From positions 3,007 to 67,006 of the forward strand of contig NZ_CALLWC010000032.1 of the NCBI RefSeq assembly GCF_938015785.1: a DNA stretch of 64,000 nt, in the 5' to 3' direction. Each line of letters begins with the position of its first letter. Positions within the stretch are counted from its first letter, which is position 1. This DNA is from an uncultured Campylobacter sp. GTDB lineage: Bacteria; Campylobacterota; Campylobacteria; Campylobacterales; Campylobacteraceae. Under the pieces are notes generated by a model. That model was not told the origin of the DNA. It did not search any database and was given only the letters and a program-made list of their open reading frames with translations. Below, in pieces: positions 9,991 to 20,020 of the stretch. Made by a program: the position numbers and the translations under genes.

Positions 9991-10863
9991 ATGGAAGAAA
10001 ACCGCACTAAAGGGCTAATGCTTGCTCTCGCTACCTTTGTTATGTGGGGCGTTTTTCCGATATTTTTCAAGCTCATAAAGGACGTGGATGCGGTGCAAAT
10101 TTTAGCGCATCGCGTCGTTTGGTCCTTCCTGCTGCTGCTCGTTTTTCTCTGCTTTGCGCACCGCTTAAAAAATGTCGTGCGACTTCTTAGCACCCCCCAA
10201 ATCGCTCTCACGCTGCTTTGTACGGGACTACTTATCAGCACGAACTGGGGTATTTATATCTATGCGGTAAATTCCGATCAAATTTTAGCCACCAGCCTCG
10301 GATATTTTATAAATCCGCTATTTTCGGTGCTTTTGGGCGCTTTGTTTCTGCGCGAGCGGCTAAGCGCGGCGGCGAAATTTTCCCTGCTGCTAGCCTTTGC
10401 GGCGATCGGCGTGCAAATTTACGCGCTGGGTAGGCTGCCGATAATCTCGCTCGTGCTGCCGCTTAGCTTTGCATTTTACGGCCTCATTCGCAAAAAAGTA
10501 AAAGTGCCTAGCTTTGAGGGGCTGTTTTGCGAGACGACGCTGATGCTGCTGCCCGCGCTTGCATTTCTGATCTACTGCGCGCTGAAAGGAAGCGGCGCCT
10601 TTGGCTTTAACGTAAGCGGCGCGCTGCTGTTTGCAAGCGGACTGATTACGATTTTGCCGCTGCTTACCTTCGCCGTAAGCACGCAGTATCTGCCGCTATC
10701 TACGATCGGCTTTATGCAATACATCAGCCCGTCGCTAAGCATGCTGATCGCGGTATTTATCTACGGCGAGGAGCTTGAGACTTATAAAATTTTAAGCTTT
10801 TCGCTAATTTGGTTCGGGCTCGCGGTCGTGGGCTTGGACGGCTTAAGGAGAAAAAATGGCTAA
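9991..10863 (+). CDS. rarD: RarD-like EamA-family permease
   Basis: A 290-residue integral membrane protein with about ten helices. The opening KGLMLALATFVMWGVFPIFF and the central NWGIYIYAVNSDQILATSLG are characteristic of RarD, a branch of the EamA drug/metabolite transporters. The substrate is not known for the family. AAGGA lies 7 bases before the ATG. The last 8 bases overlap the next gene, implying coupled translation. Confidence 0.9.
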   Translation: MEENRTKGLMLALATFVMWGVFPIFFKLIKDVDAVQILAHRVVWSFLLLLVFLCFAHRLKNVVRLLSTPQIALTLLCTGLLISTNWGIYIYAVNSDQILATSLGYFINPLFSVLLGALFLRERLSAAAKFSLLLAFAAIGVQIYALGRLPIISLVLPLSFAFYGLIRKKVKVPSFEGLFCETTLMLLPALAFLIYCALKGSGAFGFNVSGALLFASGLITILPLLTFAVSTQYLPLSTIGFMQYISPSLSMLIAVFIYGEELETYKILSFSLIWFGLAVVGLDGLRRKNG

Positions 10864-11266
10864 TTTCGCTTTGATGTTCGCAGTCGCCCTTGCGGTGGGC
10901 GCGCTCGTGTATTTTCAGGTCCAAAAGGCTTCCGCGCGCGCAGATGCCGCAGACCCCGAGCTTAACTCGCAAAGATATATGAAATTTTGCGATATTTTAG
11001 AGGATAAACTGCAAGATTTAAAGCGGCTAGAGCTGCACGACGAAAGCGCTCGCGAGAGCTATCTAGACGAGCTTGAGGCTCTTAGCAAGGAGCTAGTTTA
11101 TATCAAAACGATGCATCAAAGCAACCTAAACCCTGCCGTGTGGGAGGGCAAGCTATTTGAGTTTCTAAGTAAAACGGACGCGCTCATTGAAAAATACGCC
11201 GCTAGCTCAGAGCGCTCGCTACAAGACTGGCGCAAGCAGCTGGAGATAGAATTTAAGAATTTGTAG
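10856..11266 (+). CDS. Small membrane-anchored protein of unknown function
   Basis: A 136-residue protein with one N-terminal hydrophobic segment (about 3-20), then a mostly charged, helical region predicted by eye to form a coiled coil (DILEDKLQDLKRLELHDE onward). It overlaps the end of rarD by 8 bases and has GGAGAAAA upstream, so it is translated from the same message. I recognise no family. The layout suggests one membrane anchor with a soluble helical domain. Confidence 0.7.
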   Translation: MANFALMFAVALAVGALVYFQVQKASARADAADPELNSQRYMKFCDILEDKLQDLKRLELHDESARESYLDELEALSKELVYIKTMHQSNLNPAVWEGKLFEFLSKTDALIEKYAASSERSLQDWRKQLEIEFKNL

Positions 11267-11538
11267 CGCGAAATTTTAAGCGGCGAATTTCGCGGGTGTC
11301 TATATCGGTAGAATTTTAACGCCTAAATTTATATAATTTAACGCGCCGCAACTCTCGGAATTTTTAAAATTTACATGCGTGCCGGAATTTTGCAAACCGC
11401 TTGCGTCATGGCGACAAAATTCGATGCGTTTTACAAAGCAAAACGACGCAAATTTTAAATCGGCGTAATTTATAGAATTTTGCAAGATACATAGCAGCTG
11501 CGAAGCCGATAATCGCGTCTGTAAATTTTATATAGAAT

Positions 11539-12975
11539 TTACTCATTGGCAGACGCGGTATCTGCAGTCTTGGATCCCGCTTGCTCTAGCTGCTTAGACG
11601 CATCGCGCCTTAAAATTTTATCGTATTCCTCCACCTTTATCACCTTGCCTTTATACTCTATTTTAAGATAATATTCCAATTTTTCTAACTGCAAATATCT
11701 AAAAAATTTATCCAAATCAAAGCCGCTTGCACCCTTAGGCTCATCGCCACAGAGCGAGGAATAGCGCTTTATAAGCGTATCGTAGATACCAAGTAGCGCT
11801 GTATTTGGCGTTACCGAGCCGCATCTATTAAGATCGGGCAGCGAGCCTTTGTTAAGCTTGATTACATCATTTTCCGAATACTTTGAGCGCTCCGTCATCA
11901 TATATCTAAGCAGCTCATACCTAGAGCTGTTTAATAAAGTCCAATCTAAAATAATCTCATCGTAACAATAATTATCCATATGCTCTAGGTATATTTTCTT
12001 ATACTTCCTCAACGTATCCAAATCCTTACGGCAGTCATCGTATTTTTTTTGAATACGCTCATCGTCCGGAAGTCCTGCTAAATCGTATTTAAGCAGCAAA
12101 TTTAGCATACTTGCGTCATATCGTTGCGGCAGCATCTGATAGATGGAGCAGTTCAGCTGCCGCTTATCTTTGCGGTGTTTGAGTGTAAAAGCAATACAAT
12201 TATCGTCCGTCCAAGCCGTAATCTCAGGTCTTACGCCGCTGCTAAGCATAAGCTCCGTCATCTGCAAAAATCCGCCTGCTACGGCGTAATAGAGTGGATC
12301 GGATACCGCACTAGTACCTTCGCTTTTAGGCGTTATGGAATATGTCTTTACCTGTGCGTCGCTAGTAACAACCAAATAGGAGTCACCGTATCTAGGGTAT
12401 GTAAGCCACGGACGAACATATTTAACGCTAGAAAAGCTAGCTCCGTGCTTAAGTAGAACTTCCACGACGGCGGTAGAGTTATTTTCGATAGCATAGCTTA
12501 GCGCCGAATGAGAAAAATCGTCCGTGCGGTTGATATCCGCTCCGTGATAGATCAGCTCCTCGGTGGTGTTTGCATCGTTGTAAAAGCTAGAATACATTAT
12601 CGCCGTTATGCCAAAATGCAGCGGATTGCCCGCAGTGATGCGCTGCTCTCGCATAAATGCCAAAATACGCGCAGTGTCCTTGGAGCGCAAAAGCTTGCAG
12701 AAATACTCCATTCGCTCATCGCCATGCACTACGCACTCGTCCAAATCTAACTCGGCGCCCAGCCTTTCGTGCCAGTACCTCGCTCGTGCAGCGCGATCCT
12801 CGTCCGTTAGCGGCCGATTGGAGGAATTGCCGGAGGTCGCGATGCGGCTTGCCGTGGAATTTTGCGCGGGCTGAGTTTTGGACCTATCCATAAACGCACT
12901 GCCTGCGATCAGACAAAATACGCCCGCCGTAACAACCAAGCACGCTATGATGAGCTTGGATTTTATCTCTTTCAA
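11539..12975 (-). CDS. Membrane-anchored ankyrin-repeat protein, TTG start
   Basis: I place the start at a TTG (12975) because GGAGG lies 5 bases upstream and the protein then begins with a clean anchor (LKEIKSKLIIACLVVTAGVF). The longer frame from an ATG at 13107 adds 44 residues without a ribosome site. The 478-residue product has an N-terminal membrane segment and ankyrin-like units around FGITAIMYSSFYNDANTTEE and FSHSALSYAIENNSTAVVEV. The C-terminal half resembles nothing I recognise. Its function is unknown; it probably faces the periplasm. Confidence 0.75.
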   Translation of the reverse strand: MKEIKSKLIIACLVVTAGVFCLIAGSAFMDRSKTQPAQNSTASRIATSGNSSNRPLTDEDRAARARYWHERLGAELDLDECVVHGDERMEYFCKLLRSKDTARILAFMREQRITAGNPLHFGITAIMYSSFYNDANTTEELIYHGADINRTDDFSHSALSYAIENNSTAVVEVLLKHGASFSSVKYVRPWLTYPRYGDSYLVVTSDAQVKTYSITPKSEGTSAVSDPLYYAVAGGFLQMTELMLSSGVRPEITAWTDDNCIAFTLKHRKDKRQLNCSIYQMLPQRYDASMLNLLLKYDLAGLPDDERIQKKYDDCRKDLDTLRKYKKIYLEHMDNYCYDEIILDWTLLNSSRYELLRYMMTERSKYSENDVIKLNKGSLPDLNRCGSVTPNTALLGIYDTLIKRYSSLCGDEPKGASGFDLDKFFRYLQLEKLEYYLKIEYKGKVIKVEEYDKILRRDASKQLEQAGSKTADTASANE

Positions 12976-13348
12976 AGCAACCTCCGCAAATAAAATGACA
13001 AATACTACCGAGTGTGAGCTTAGCCGAATATAAACGGGCGGAATTTCACAAGGTAATTTCGCTCGAGCGGAATTCGCAGGGCGAGGTTTAAGAGAGTTTA
13101 GGCGCAAAATTTTGCATACGGAATTTTACCGATAGAATTCCGCGCAGAAATGCCGCAGGTGCAAAAATTTTACTGACGAAATTTATCCCAGCGGCATGCG
13201 GTTAGAATTTCAACAAGCGCTTCTACGCATAAAATTTAGCGCTAAATTTACGCCGTATTTGCACTCAGTATTGCTACGAAATTTAGTGGCGGCTACCATA
13301 AAATATTGAAATTTTAGTTTTAAATTTACCGCCCCTTCGCATATCCTC
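12976..13348. other. Gene-free RAATTY-rich stretch
   Basis: About 370 bases between two accessory genes, filled with GAATTT, GAATTC, AAATTT and AAAATTTT words. No open frame with family support, promoter consensus or RNA gene was seen. Confidence 0.5.
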
Positions 13349-14323
13349 CTAGATAAAAACCGTATAGTCTTTTTTAATATAGTCTATATTTATATTTTTC
13401 TGCAAAAAGTACTTTCTAACTTCGTCATAAATTTCACTGCTATACAAATAAATCAAATAGTAGTGTGCCGCTATGGCAACGGCATTGTATAGATACTTAC
13501 CATATCCAGGTCTGGCGACTTTTATAAACGGGAAAATTTTAAATCCTTTTAAAGAACGGTTAATATAGAAATAGACGATTAGTTTTAGAAGCATATTGAT
13601 TATATACATAAAAATTAGCGCTACCAAGAAAAGACCCAGAGAACCGACACATAATACAACTAGCACAATAAAAGATGAGGTGCGAAAATTTTCAGTTGAA
13701 AAATTTCTACGCAATACTTCCTCTTCCACTTTGCACTGCCTTTTAACGACCCCTTTATCTAAAAATTCTATGTATTGATCGGTAAATCTTATTTCGCGTT
13801 TATTGCGTATTGCGGTAAAGATATAAGTAATAACGGCGATTAGTAATAGCGCCATGCAGGACAGCAAATATTCGTAAGTATTGATATATCCGAAGTCTAT
13901 AATATCTCGAATAAGAAGTAGCGGCAGACCCGATACCGGAAGAATTATAAAAAGCCGCGCATAAACAAAAAATTTTTCATAATTTTTGATGATTATCGGC
14001 TCTTTGTCGTAATCTCTAGCCTTAGAATTTTTAAATAAAATAGCATTGTCTGGATCTAAATTTTGAAATTTTCTACCGCGCTCTGCGTTTAAATTTAGAC
14101 CGTCTAAATTTCGATCATTAGAATTTAAAGTTTTAGAATCTGTATTGTTTAAATCCGAGGCATCGAAATTTAAAACATTTAAATTTGAGTTAACGGATTT
14201 TGAGGTATTAAAATTTTCGCCATCGAAATTTTGAGCACTAAAATCTTCCTGCGAGCCTTGCTCTAAATTTTGACGCCGCTCATTTAGAATTTTCTTTAGC
14301 TCTTTGAGCCTTGCTTCGTTCAT
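13349..14323 (-). CDS. Unknown membrane protein with Asn-rich N terminus
   Basis: A 324-residue protein. Residues about 20-105 are low-complexity and Asn-rich (ENFNTSKSVNSN, LNFDASDLNN), encoded by repeated RAATTY words. Then come four or so membrane segments. The block REIRFTDQYIEFLDKGVVKR resembles the AYFVMTNSAVAYYKKGEIVK block of the protein at 42936-43847, and both carry a conserved III-(N/D)-Y stretch before the first helix, so I infer distant paralogues. That block has the look of a small beta domain between membrane helices. Its function is unknown. Base composition is AT-richer than its neighbours, which may indicate transfer. Confidence 0.7.
   Translation of the reverse strand: MNEARLKELKKILNERRQNLEQGSQEDFSAQNFDGENFNTSKSVNSNLNVLNFDASDLNNTDSKTLNSNDRNLDGLNLNAERGRKFQNLDPDNAILFKNSKARDYDKEPIIIKNYEKFFVYARLFIILPVSGLPLLLIRDIIDFGYINTYEYLLSCMALLLIAVITYIFTAIRNKREIRFTDQYIEFLDKGVVKRQCKVEEEVLRRNFSTENFRTSSFIVLVVLCVGSLGLFLVALIFMYIINMLLKLIVYFYINRSLKGFKIFPFIKVARPGYGKYLYNAVAIAAHYYLIYLYSSEIYDEVRKYFLQKNINIDYIKKDYTVFI
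14010..14270. repeat. RAATTY array coding the N-terminal tail of the unknown membrane protein
   Basis: Repeated AAATTT, GAATTT and AAATTC words encode the NF, NS and LN motifs of residues about 20-105. It is the same array type as in priA, queC and ybeY. Confidence 0.65.
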
Positions 14324-14468
14324 CCTTATCCCTCGCCTGCGATCTTAAGCGATCATATTTTACTTCTTTATACCTTGGGATAGTATTAAATTTAAGGCTA
14401 CCTTGCTTGCCAGACTCAAGCATTTTTGAAATTTATTTGTTGAGTAAAATTTAGTGAGATAAAGAGAT

Positions 14469-14499
14469 AAATTTAAGCGGGAAGAACCCGCTTAAATTT
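14469..14499 (-). terminator. Terminator of the frdCAB operon
   Basis: A perfect 13-bp stem, 14469-14481 (AAATTTAAGCGGG) with 14487-14499, and a 5-base loop. It begins within the frdB stop codon and is placed to end the fumarate reductase transcript. The following T content is modest. Confidence 0.65.
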
Positions 14500-15236
14500 T
14501 ATTTGCCGCAGCCGCATTTGCCCTGAGCGGCAAGCTTGCGGCGGACATAGGCGATTTTGCTTTGAAGCGGGAGATGCTTAGGGCAGTGGTCTTCGCAGCC
14601 TAGCAGCGTCATACAGCCGAATACTCCGTCATCATCGCCGATTAGCTCGTAAAAATCCTCGTCGCTGCGTTTATCCAGCGCATCGATCTGAAAGCGCGCT
14701 ATGCGGTTGATGCCGACGGCGCCGATGTAGTCTTTTCGCATTATCGCTACGCCGCATGCAGCTACGCAGATACCGCACTCGATGCAGCGATCCAGCTCGA
14801 AAACCTCCTGCGCGACCTCCGGCTCGACCTTCTCCTCAAGCTTGGAGATATCGGTTTCGTGATCGGTGTGGATCCAGCTCTCTACGCGTTTGCTCATCGC
14901 GTTCATCCAGTTGCCCGTATCAACGCTGAGGTCTTTTAGCAACTTAAAAAATGGAAGTGGCATAAGCTCGATCACGCCGTCCGGATAATCCTTAGTAAGC
15001 GTGCGGCACGCAAGCTGCGGCTTACCGTTTACGAGCATACCGCAGCTACCGCAGATACCCGCGCGACAAACGAAGTCGAAGCTTAGCTCGGGATCAAATT
15101 TCTCACGAATCACGTTAAGCGCGATAAACAACGTCATGCCGTCGGTCTCTTCGATCTCATAAGTAACGAAGTGCGGCTTTGAAATTTTGCTTAACGGATT
15201 GTACTTAAATGCCTTTATTGTTATTTTTCTACTCAT
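14499..15236 (-). CDS. frdB: Fumarate reductase iron-sulfur subunit
   Basis: A 245-residue electron-transfer subunit of quinol:fumarate reductase. The [2Fe-2S] site is [21 protein letters not shown] (Cys at about 57, 62, 65, 77). The [4Fe-4S] and [3Fe-4S] ligands are in [11 protein letters not shown] and [13 protein letters not shown]. It carries electrons from FrdC hemes to the FrdA flavin. It overlaps the end of frdA by 8 bases. The C terminus CGCGK is cysteine-rich. Anaerobic fumarate respiration is central in Campylobacter. Confidence 0.97.
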   Translation of the reverse strand: MSRKITIKAFKYNPLSKISKPHFVTYEIEETDGMTLFIALNVIREKFDPELSFDFVCRAGICGSCGMLVNGKPQLACRTLTKDYPDGVIELMPLPFFKLLKDLSVDTGNWMNAMSKRVESWIHTDHETDISKLEEKVEPEVAQEVFELDRCIECGICVAACGVAIMRKDYIGAVGINRIARFQIDALDKRSDEDFYELIGDDDGVFGCMTLLGCEDHCPKHLPLQSKIAYVRRKLAAQGKCGCGK

Positions 15237-17247
15237 ATCCTATACCTGCTCTTTCATTAGGTGCTTTGTATTTTGGCTGCAATTCATAATGCATCAATGC
15301 TTCTTGAATTTCATATCTGCCTTTGCCCTCGGCTTGCATTTTCTCGCGAATTTCATCGACCTCTTTTTGGCGCACGGCGCTGTCTGGATGCTCGATAATA
15401 TTGCCTTTGGCGCCGTATCCGCGGAATGCAGGCGGCATCTCCATCTTCATAATATCAAGTGGCTCGTAGCTTAGAGTAGGCATAGTATCGCCCTCTTTCC
15501 AGTTTGCAAGCGTTCGTTTTAGCCAGTTTAGATCGTCGCGTTTCGGATAATCCTCGCGGAAGTGCGCGCCTCGGCTTTCTGTACGATCAAGCGCACCCTT
15601 GGCGATACAAAGCGCGAGCTTTAGCATCTTCGGTACGCGATAAGCCTCCTCGAGCTCCGGATTTCCGAAAAGCTCTTTATTGCTTACTTTGACATCCAAG
15701 GACTGCTTATAAAGCTCCTCGAGCTCTTTTACGGCTTTGGCTAATCCCTCACCGGTTCGGAAGATCGCGCAATGCTCCCACATCACGTCTTTCATCTTGT
15801 TTTTGATCTCGAATACGTTAAATTTACCCTCTTTTTCAAGCAGGCTCTTAATATAATTTTTCTCTTTATCTACGAATTTTTCGATATCGTGCGTATTGAT
15901 ATCGACGTCGTGTCCTTGGCAATACTCCGCAAAATACTCGCCCACGATCATTCCCGCGACGACGGTTTCGGCGACGGAATTTCCGCCCAAGCGGTTAAAG
16001 CCGTGCATATCCCAGCACGCAGCCTCGCCGGCGCTGAAAAGTCCAGCTAGCGTTGGACTCTCGCCCGTAGCTTTTGTTTTGATGCCGCCCATCGAGTAAT
16101 GCTGCATAGGAAGGATCGGAGCCCAGCCCTTGCCGCGCTTTCTGCCCTGCTCGTCGGTTATTACCTCGGTGTCGGCAGGATCGATACCGTTGAAAATTTC
16201 GCAAATTTCTTGCACGTCACGTAAATTTTTCTCGATATGCTCGCGTCCGAGGATTGATATGTCAAGCCAAACGTGCTCGCCGTAAGGGCTCTTTACCCCC
16301 TTACCTGCGCGGATATGCTCCATTATGCGGCGACTTACGACGTCGCGGCTAGCAAGCTCCTTTTTCTCAGGCTCATAATCCGGCATAAAGCGGTAGCCAT
16401 CCACATCGCGTAAAATTCCGCCGTCGCCGCGGCAACCCTCAGTAAGCAAAATTCCGCTCGGAACGATAGGGGTTGGGTGAAACTGCACCGCTTCCATATT
16501 TCCAAGCTGCGCGACGCCGGTCTCAAGCGCGATAGCAGCACCTATACCCTCGCACACTACGGCATTCGTGGTGTGTTTATACACTCTGCCGTAGCCGCCG
16601 GTAGCGATTAGCGTGCCCTTTGATACGTATGCGATCAGCTCGCCGGTAACCAAATCGCGCACGATTGCGCCGTAGCAGCGGTTGTTTGCGTGAATTAGCG
16701 CGATCGCTTCTTTTCTATCATGAATATCTACGTTATGCTTTAGCGCTTCGTTTGCAACGGCAAAGAGCATCGTATGTCCCGTAGCATCGGCGGTATAGCA
16801 GGTTCGCCATTTTTTCGTACCGCCGAAGTCGCGGCTGTGGATAAGTCCGTGAACCTCATCTTTTTCGGTGATCGTGGTTTTTTGAGCGTTGATAATAGCG
16901 CTTCGCTCGCCTCTAGTAATCCTAGTCCAAGGAACACCCCAGCCCGCAAGCTCGCGGATCGCCTTAGGCGCCGTTTGCGCAAACATCCTAGCGACATCCT
17001 GATCGCAGCCCCAGTCGCTTCCTTTTACCGTATCGGCAAAGTGCACGTCCTCATTATCGCCCTCGCTCATCTTGGAATTTCCAAGCGATGCCTGCATGCC
17101 ACCTTGAGCTGCTGCAGAGTGTGAGCGCTTAACAGGGATCAGACTCAAAACGATGGTGCTAAGCCCCTTCTCGCCGGTAGCGATCGCAGCTCTTAAGCCC
17201 GCCAAACCGCCGCCAATAACTAAAGAATCGCAATATATTACATTCAT
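15229..17247 (-). CDS. frdA: Fumarate reductase flavoprotein subunit
   Basis: A 672-residue catalytic subunit reducing fumarate to succinate on the cytoplasmic side. The N terminus has the FAD fold [19 protein letters not shown] (about 11-29), and [16 protein letters not shown] contains the His expected to bind FAD covalently. [22 protein letters not shown] and [10 protein letters not shown] are further conserved blocks. No Tat signal is present, so this is the cytoplasmic Frd and not the periplasmic Mfr type. It follows frdC by 10 bases. Confidence 0.97.
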   Translation of the reverse strand: MNVIYCDSLVIGGGLAGLRAAIATGEKGLSTIVLSLIPVKRSHSAAAQGGMQASLGNSKMSEGDNEDVHFADTVKGSDWGCDQDVARMFAQTAPKAIRELAGWGVPWTRITRGERSAIINAQKTTITEKDEVHGLIHSRDFGGTKKWRTCYTADATGHTMLFAVANEALKHNVDIHDRKEAIALIHANNRCYGAIVRDLVTGELIAYVSKGTLIATGGYGRVYKHTTNAVVCEGIGAAIALETGVAQLGNMEAVQFHPTPIVPSGILLTEGCRGDGGILRDVDGYRFMPDYEPEKKELASRDVVSRRIMEHIRAGKGVKSPYGEHVWLDISILGREHIEKNLRDVQEICEIFNGIDPADTEVITDEQGRKRGKGWAPILPMQHYSMGGIKTKATGESPTLAGLFSAGEAACWDMHGFNRLGGNSVAETVVAGMIVGEYFAEYCQGHDVDINTHDIEKFVDKEKNYIKSLLEKEGKFNVFEIKNKMKDVMWEHCAIFRTGEGLAKAVKELEELYKQSLDVKVSNKELFGNPELEEAYRVPKMLKLALCIAKGALDRTESRGAHFREDYPKRDDLNWLKRTLANWKEGDTMPTLSYEPLDIMKMEMPPAFRGYGAKGNIIEHPDSAVRQKEVDEIREKMQAEGKGRYEIQEALMHYELQPKYKAPNERAGIGYE

Positions 17248-17257
17248 CCTAAGCTCC

Positions 17258-17941
17258 CTATTCTAAACTTAACCATTTGAAATCGGCGATTATCGAAAGC
17301 AAGAAAAATGCACCCCAAACGATGAAAACCGTCTTTTTGATGAGGGCTCTTTTCCTTTGAATCTCCGCCTTCGTGCCGTCTATGCTGATCCATTTCATAT
17401 AAAGCCTATAAATTCCGATGCTAGCGTGAGTTACTACGAAAATCAATAAAACAAAATAAAATAGATGAAGCTGTCCGAATCGAGCGATAGCAAGATCTGC
17501 AGTGATCTTCGGACCGAATACGATCATTAAAATATGAGCCGCCGCAAAGAAAAATAGGAAAAATCCCGTCCAAAACTGAAACCACCAAAGCGTCGTGTCG
17601 CAATGCTTCATCCGCATTTTGTGCGCTTTAAACGCCCTATAAGCGGCGTAATTAGCTGGAAATTTTCTCATCGCCAAAAATGCGTGAATCACGAAAATCA
17701 CGAAAATTATAAAAGCGACGATGTTTGTAACGAAATAAATTCCCCCAGGTTCGGCGAAATGTACGACGCCCTCAAACGCGCCCTTACCGATCAAAATCGT
17801 GCCGGTAAATATCATATGACACAGCATAAAACAGGCCAAAATCAGCCCGCTGATGCTTTGCGCCACGTCTTGCAAAGCCATAATGCGGCTTTTTTTGCCG
17901 TCTATGGATCTGCCCGTAAAGCCTTCAATGCGACCTAGCAT
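17258..17941 (-). CDS. frdC: Fumarate reductase cytochrome b subunit
   Basis: A 227-residue diheme membrane anchor of the epsilonproteobacterial type. Five hydrophobic segments are visible, and histidines suited as heme b ligands occur in [32 protein letters not shown] and [11 protein letters not shown]. It oxidises menaquinol and passes electrons to FrdB. It is first in the operon, with AAGGAGA before the ATG. Confidence 0.95.
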   Translation of the reverse strand: MLGRIEGFTGRSIDGKKSRIMALQDVAQSISGLILACFMLCHMIFTGTILIGKGAFEGVVHFAEPGGIYFVTNIVAFIIFVIFVIHAFLAMRKFPANYAAYRAFKAHKMRMKHCDTTLWWFQFWTGFFLFFFAAAHILMIVFGPKITADLAIARFGQLHLFYFVLLIFVVTHASIGIYRLYMKWISIDGTKAEIQRKRALIKKTVFIVWGAFFLLSIIADFKWLSLE

Positions 17942-17962
17942 AGGTTCTCCTTAAAAAAGATG

Positions 17963-18012
17963 ATTATAAATCCCCGCTAAACGAAAATTTACATTTTTGT
18001 AAAGAGATTATA
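17963..18012 (-). promoter_or_regulatory. Two candidate -10 boxes for frdCAB
   Basis: Read on the minus strand, TATAAT occurs at 18007-18012 and again at 17963-17968, both in the AT-rich gap between lgt and frdC. Either could drive the fumarate reductase operon; the proximal box is about 22 bases from the start codon. Confidence 0.5.
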
Positions 18013-18035
18013 TTACTTTTTAACTTTAGATTAAT

Positions 18036-18854
18036 TTAATTTCTGCAAATTAGTTTTTTCTTCAAAGACTGCTTTAAGAAAACTGCTATCAAAAACATCA
18101 CCAAAGATAAAATTTGCCCCATCGATAAATTTAAAAATATAAAGCCAAGCCCGTCGTCCGGCTGCCTAAAAAATTCTACGAAAAATCTAAACGCCGTATA
18201 TAGCATCGCATACAGGCATATCAACTCGCCGTTAAATTTCTTAAATTTACGGTAGAAAAATAAAATCACGAAAATTACCAGCCCTTCCAAAACCGCTTCG
18301 TAAAGCTGGCTTGGGTGACGCAACGTGCCGCCCACCAAGATCCCCCATGGCTCGGTCGTTTCGCGCCCGAAAAGCTCCTGATTTAAAAAATTCCCCACGC
18401 GCCCGAAAAAATATCCAAGCGGCACGCTAAGTGCCACGAGATCGAGCAGCGCCCACATATCGGTTTTAAATTTTTTGCAAAACCAAACCGTCGCAATCAC
18501 GAATCCGACGACCGCGCCGTGATAGCTCATACCGCGAATGCCCACGAACTCGCCGTTATGAAAGGGGTTGAAAATTTGCCACGGATGGCTGAAATACCAC
18601 GCCGCCTCGCCCGAATAGATCGCGATGTATCCCAGCCGCGCGCCCAAAATGACGCCAACCTCGACCCAGATAAAGTAGCGATCAAGCATCTTATCGCTAA
18701 AGCCAAGGCCGTCTTTTTTTACAAAATACTTTGCCATAAATAGCGCCGTAAGTAGCGCCAAAACATACATAATGCCGTACCAGTGCACGTTTATACCAAA
18801 CGCGCTGAATGCCACGGGATCAAAGTGAGCGTAAATTTCGTTCCAGTAATTCAA
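18036..18854 (-). CDS. lgt: Prolipoprotein diacylglyceryl transferase
   Basis: A 272-residue inner-membrane enzyme that transfers diacylglycerol from phosphatidylglycerol to the lipobox cysteine of prolipoproteins. The signature [16 protein letters not shown] (about 151-166) and the upstream [14 protein letters not shown] are diagnostic. Seven or so membrane helices are present. It lies downstream of frdCAB on the same strand, as I recall for C. jejuni. Confidence 0.96.
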   Translation of the reverse strand: MNYWNEIYAHFDPVAFSAFGINVHWYGIMYVLALLTALFMAKYFVKKDGLGFSDKMLDRYFIWVEVGVILGARLGYIAIYSGEAAWYFSHPWQIFNPFHNGEFVGIRGMSYHGAVVGFVIATVWFCKKFKTDMWALLDLVALSVPLGYFFGRVGNFLNQELFGRETTEPWGILVGGTLRHPSQLYEAVLEGLVIFVILFFYRKFKKFNGELICLYAMLYTAFRFFVEFFRQPDDGLGFIFLNLSMGQILSLVMFLIAVFLKQSLKKKLICRN

Positions 18855-19461
18855 ATTTTTCCTTTGTTTTAAATTTTAAAATTTAACGGCGCGCATCGGA
18901 CGCTGCGTGACGCATGCTCGGCAAAAGACGCAAAGCGCGCAGGTGCAAGTGCAGAGGCCATGCTTCTGCGCCAGGTCGCACACGCAAAGCACGAAAGACG
19001 CGCTGTGCCGAGCGACGACATCGAACGATATACAGGGCGTCTCACGTAAAATTTCAAACGACGACGCCTTGTGCGGCATGCAAAGCTACGCACGGATTGC
19101 CGAAGCACACAGCACCGCGGCGCAGACGCACGCGCACGGTGTCTCGATACCGGTAGCACACGGCAAAGGTTGGATGATCGCATAACGCGACCAAAGCGCC
19201 GTGCCGTGCAGAATTCAAAACGACGCGCGCGATACGACAAGCACCGACGCACAAAACCGCAAGGCAGCCACTTTACATCCGCGCAGATAAAATTCACCTG
19301 CCTCGCTTAGCAGCTTGTCGAGCCCGCAGGAGCTGTACCGACTACAGCGCAAGAAATCCCGAAAGCAAGCTTTAGACCTATCTCTACATAGCGCTTTTCT
19401 GTGCCGAACGCGCAAAAATACCGAGCGCGCGTCCTAAATTATAAATTTTAAATTATAAATT
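18855..19461. other. GC-rich gene-free stretch, possibly decayed coding DNA
   Basis: About 600 bases that are GC-rich and poor in the RAATTY words that fill other gaps. Many short frames are open on both strands (for example 18869-19297 on the minus strand), but their translations are rich in Arg, Ala and Cys without any family pattern. It resembles in style the stretch at 23640-24480. It may be remnants of old genes; nothing firm can be assigned. Confidence 0.4.
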
Positions 19462-20001
19462 TTAAATTCCAAGCCCCAGCGTCTCTTTAACCACGCGGCA
19501 AAAATCCGCCAAAAACCATCCGAGCGCCTTGTAGTAGCTGCTTTTGGCGTTTATCTGCACGTGCGTAGCAAGCGCGGAAAAGCTAGGAATGATAAATTGC
19601 GCCAGATAAAGCGTCAAAATTTTATGCGATTTCGCGTCCGTGTTTTGCTTAAAGATCATGGCAAGCAGCGCTAACATATTGGCCGCGTGAGCGCTTTTAA
19701 GCTCTGCAAAAGGCTTTTTGAAGCGGCATTTTTCATAAAACAGCTCCACTTCGCTTTCGCTTATGAGCTTGAAAAAATCCATCTCAAACGCCCCTTTTAG
19801 CACCTCAAAATCGCGCCCGAGCGCCGCATAGTCCTCGCCCTGTACTTTCTGCCAAGGCTCGTGGCCGTTTTTGTTCTCGATATTTTTATTTACGATGATC
19901 CAGTTTTTGCCCAAGCTGCGCAACTTCTGCTCATCTATCACGCCCTTGAAATTCGTCGCGAAGATTATGCAGATCACCGAATATAGCTCGCCTAATTTCA
20001 T
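19462..20001 (-). CDS. Conserved-looking protein of unknown function
   Basis: A 179-residue soluble protein beginning MKLGELYSVICIIFATNFKG. Moderately hydrophobic helices appear later (AANMLALLAMIF, ILTLYLAQFIIPSFSAL), so it is probably alpha-helical. No motif was recognised. It lies 19 bases after dinB on the same strand and likely ends the ribBA-dinB transcript. Codon use matches the neighbouring core genes. Confidence 0.7.
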   Translation of the reverse strand: MKLGELYSVICIIFATNFKGVIDEQKLRSLGKNWIIVNKNIENKNGHEPWQKVQGEDYAALGRDFEVLKGAFEMDFFKLISESEVELFYEKCRFKKPFAELKSAHAANMLALLAMIFKQNTDAKSHKILTLYLAQFIIPSFSALATHVQINAKSSYYKALGWFLADFCRVVKETLGLGI

Positions 20002-20020
20002 CTTTTTCCTTTAAATTTAA

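Noticed and set aside
13059..13107. Longer start for the second ankyrin protein
   Set aside because: Adds 44 residues without a ribosome site; the TTG at 12975 follows GGAGG at proper distance and starts a membrane anchor.
18869..19297. 142-codon open frame in the GC-rich gap
   Set aside because: Arg/Cys-rich translation with overlapping open frames on both strands; typical of GC-rich non-coding DNA.
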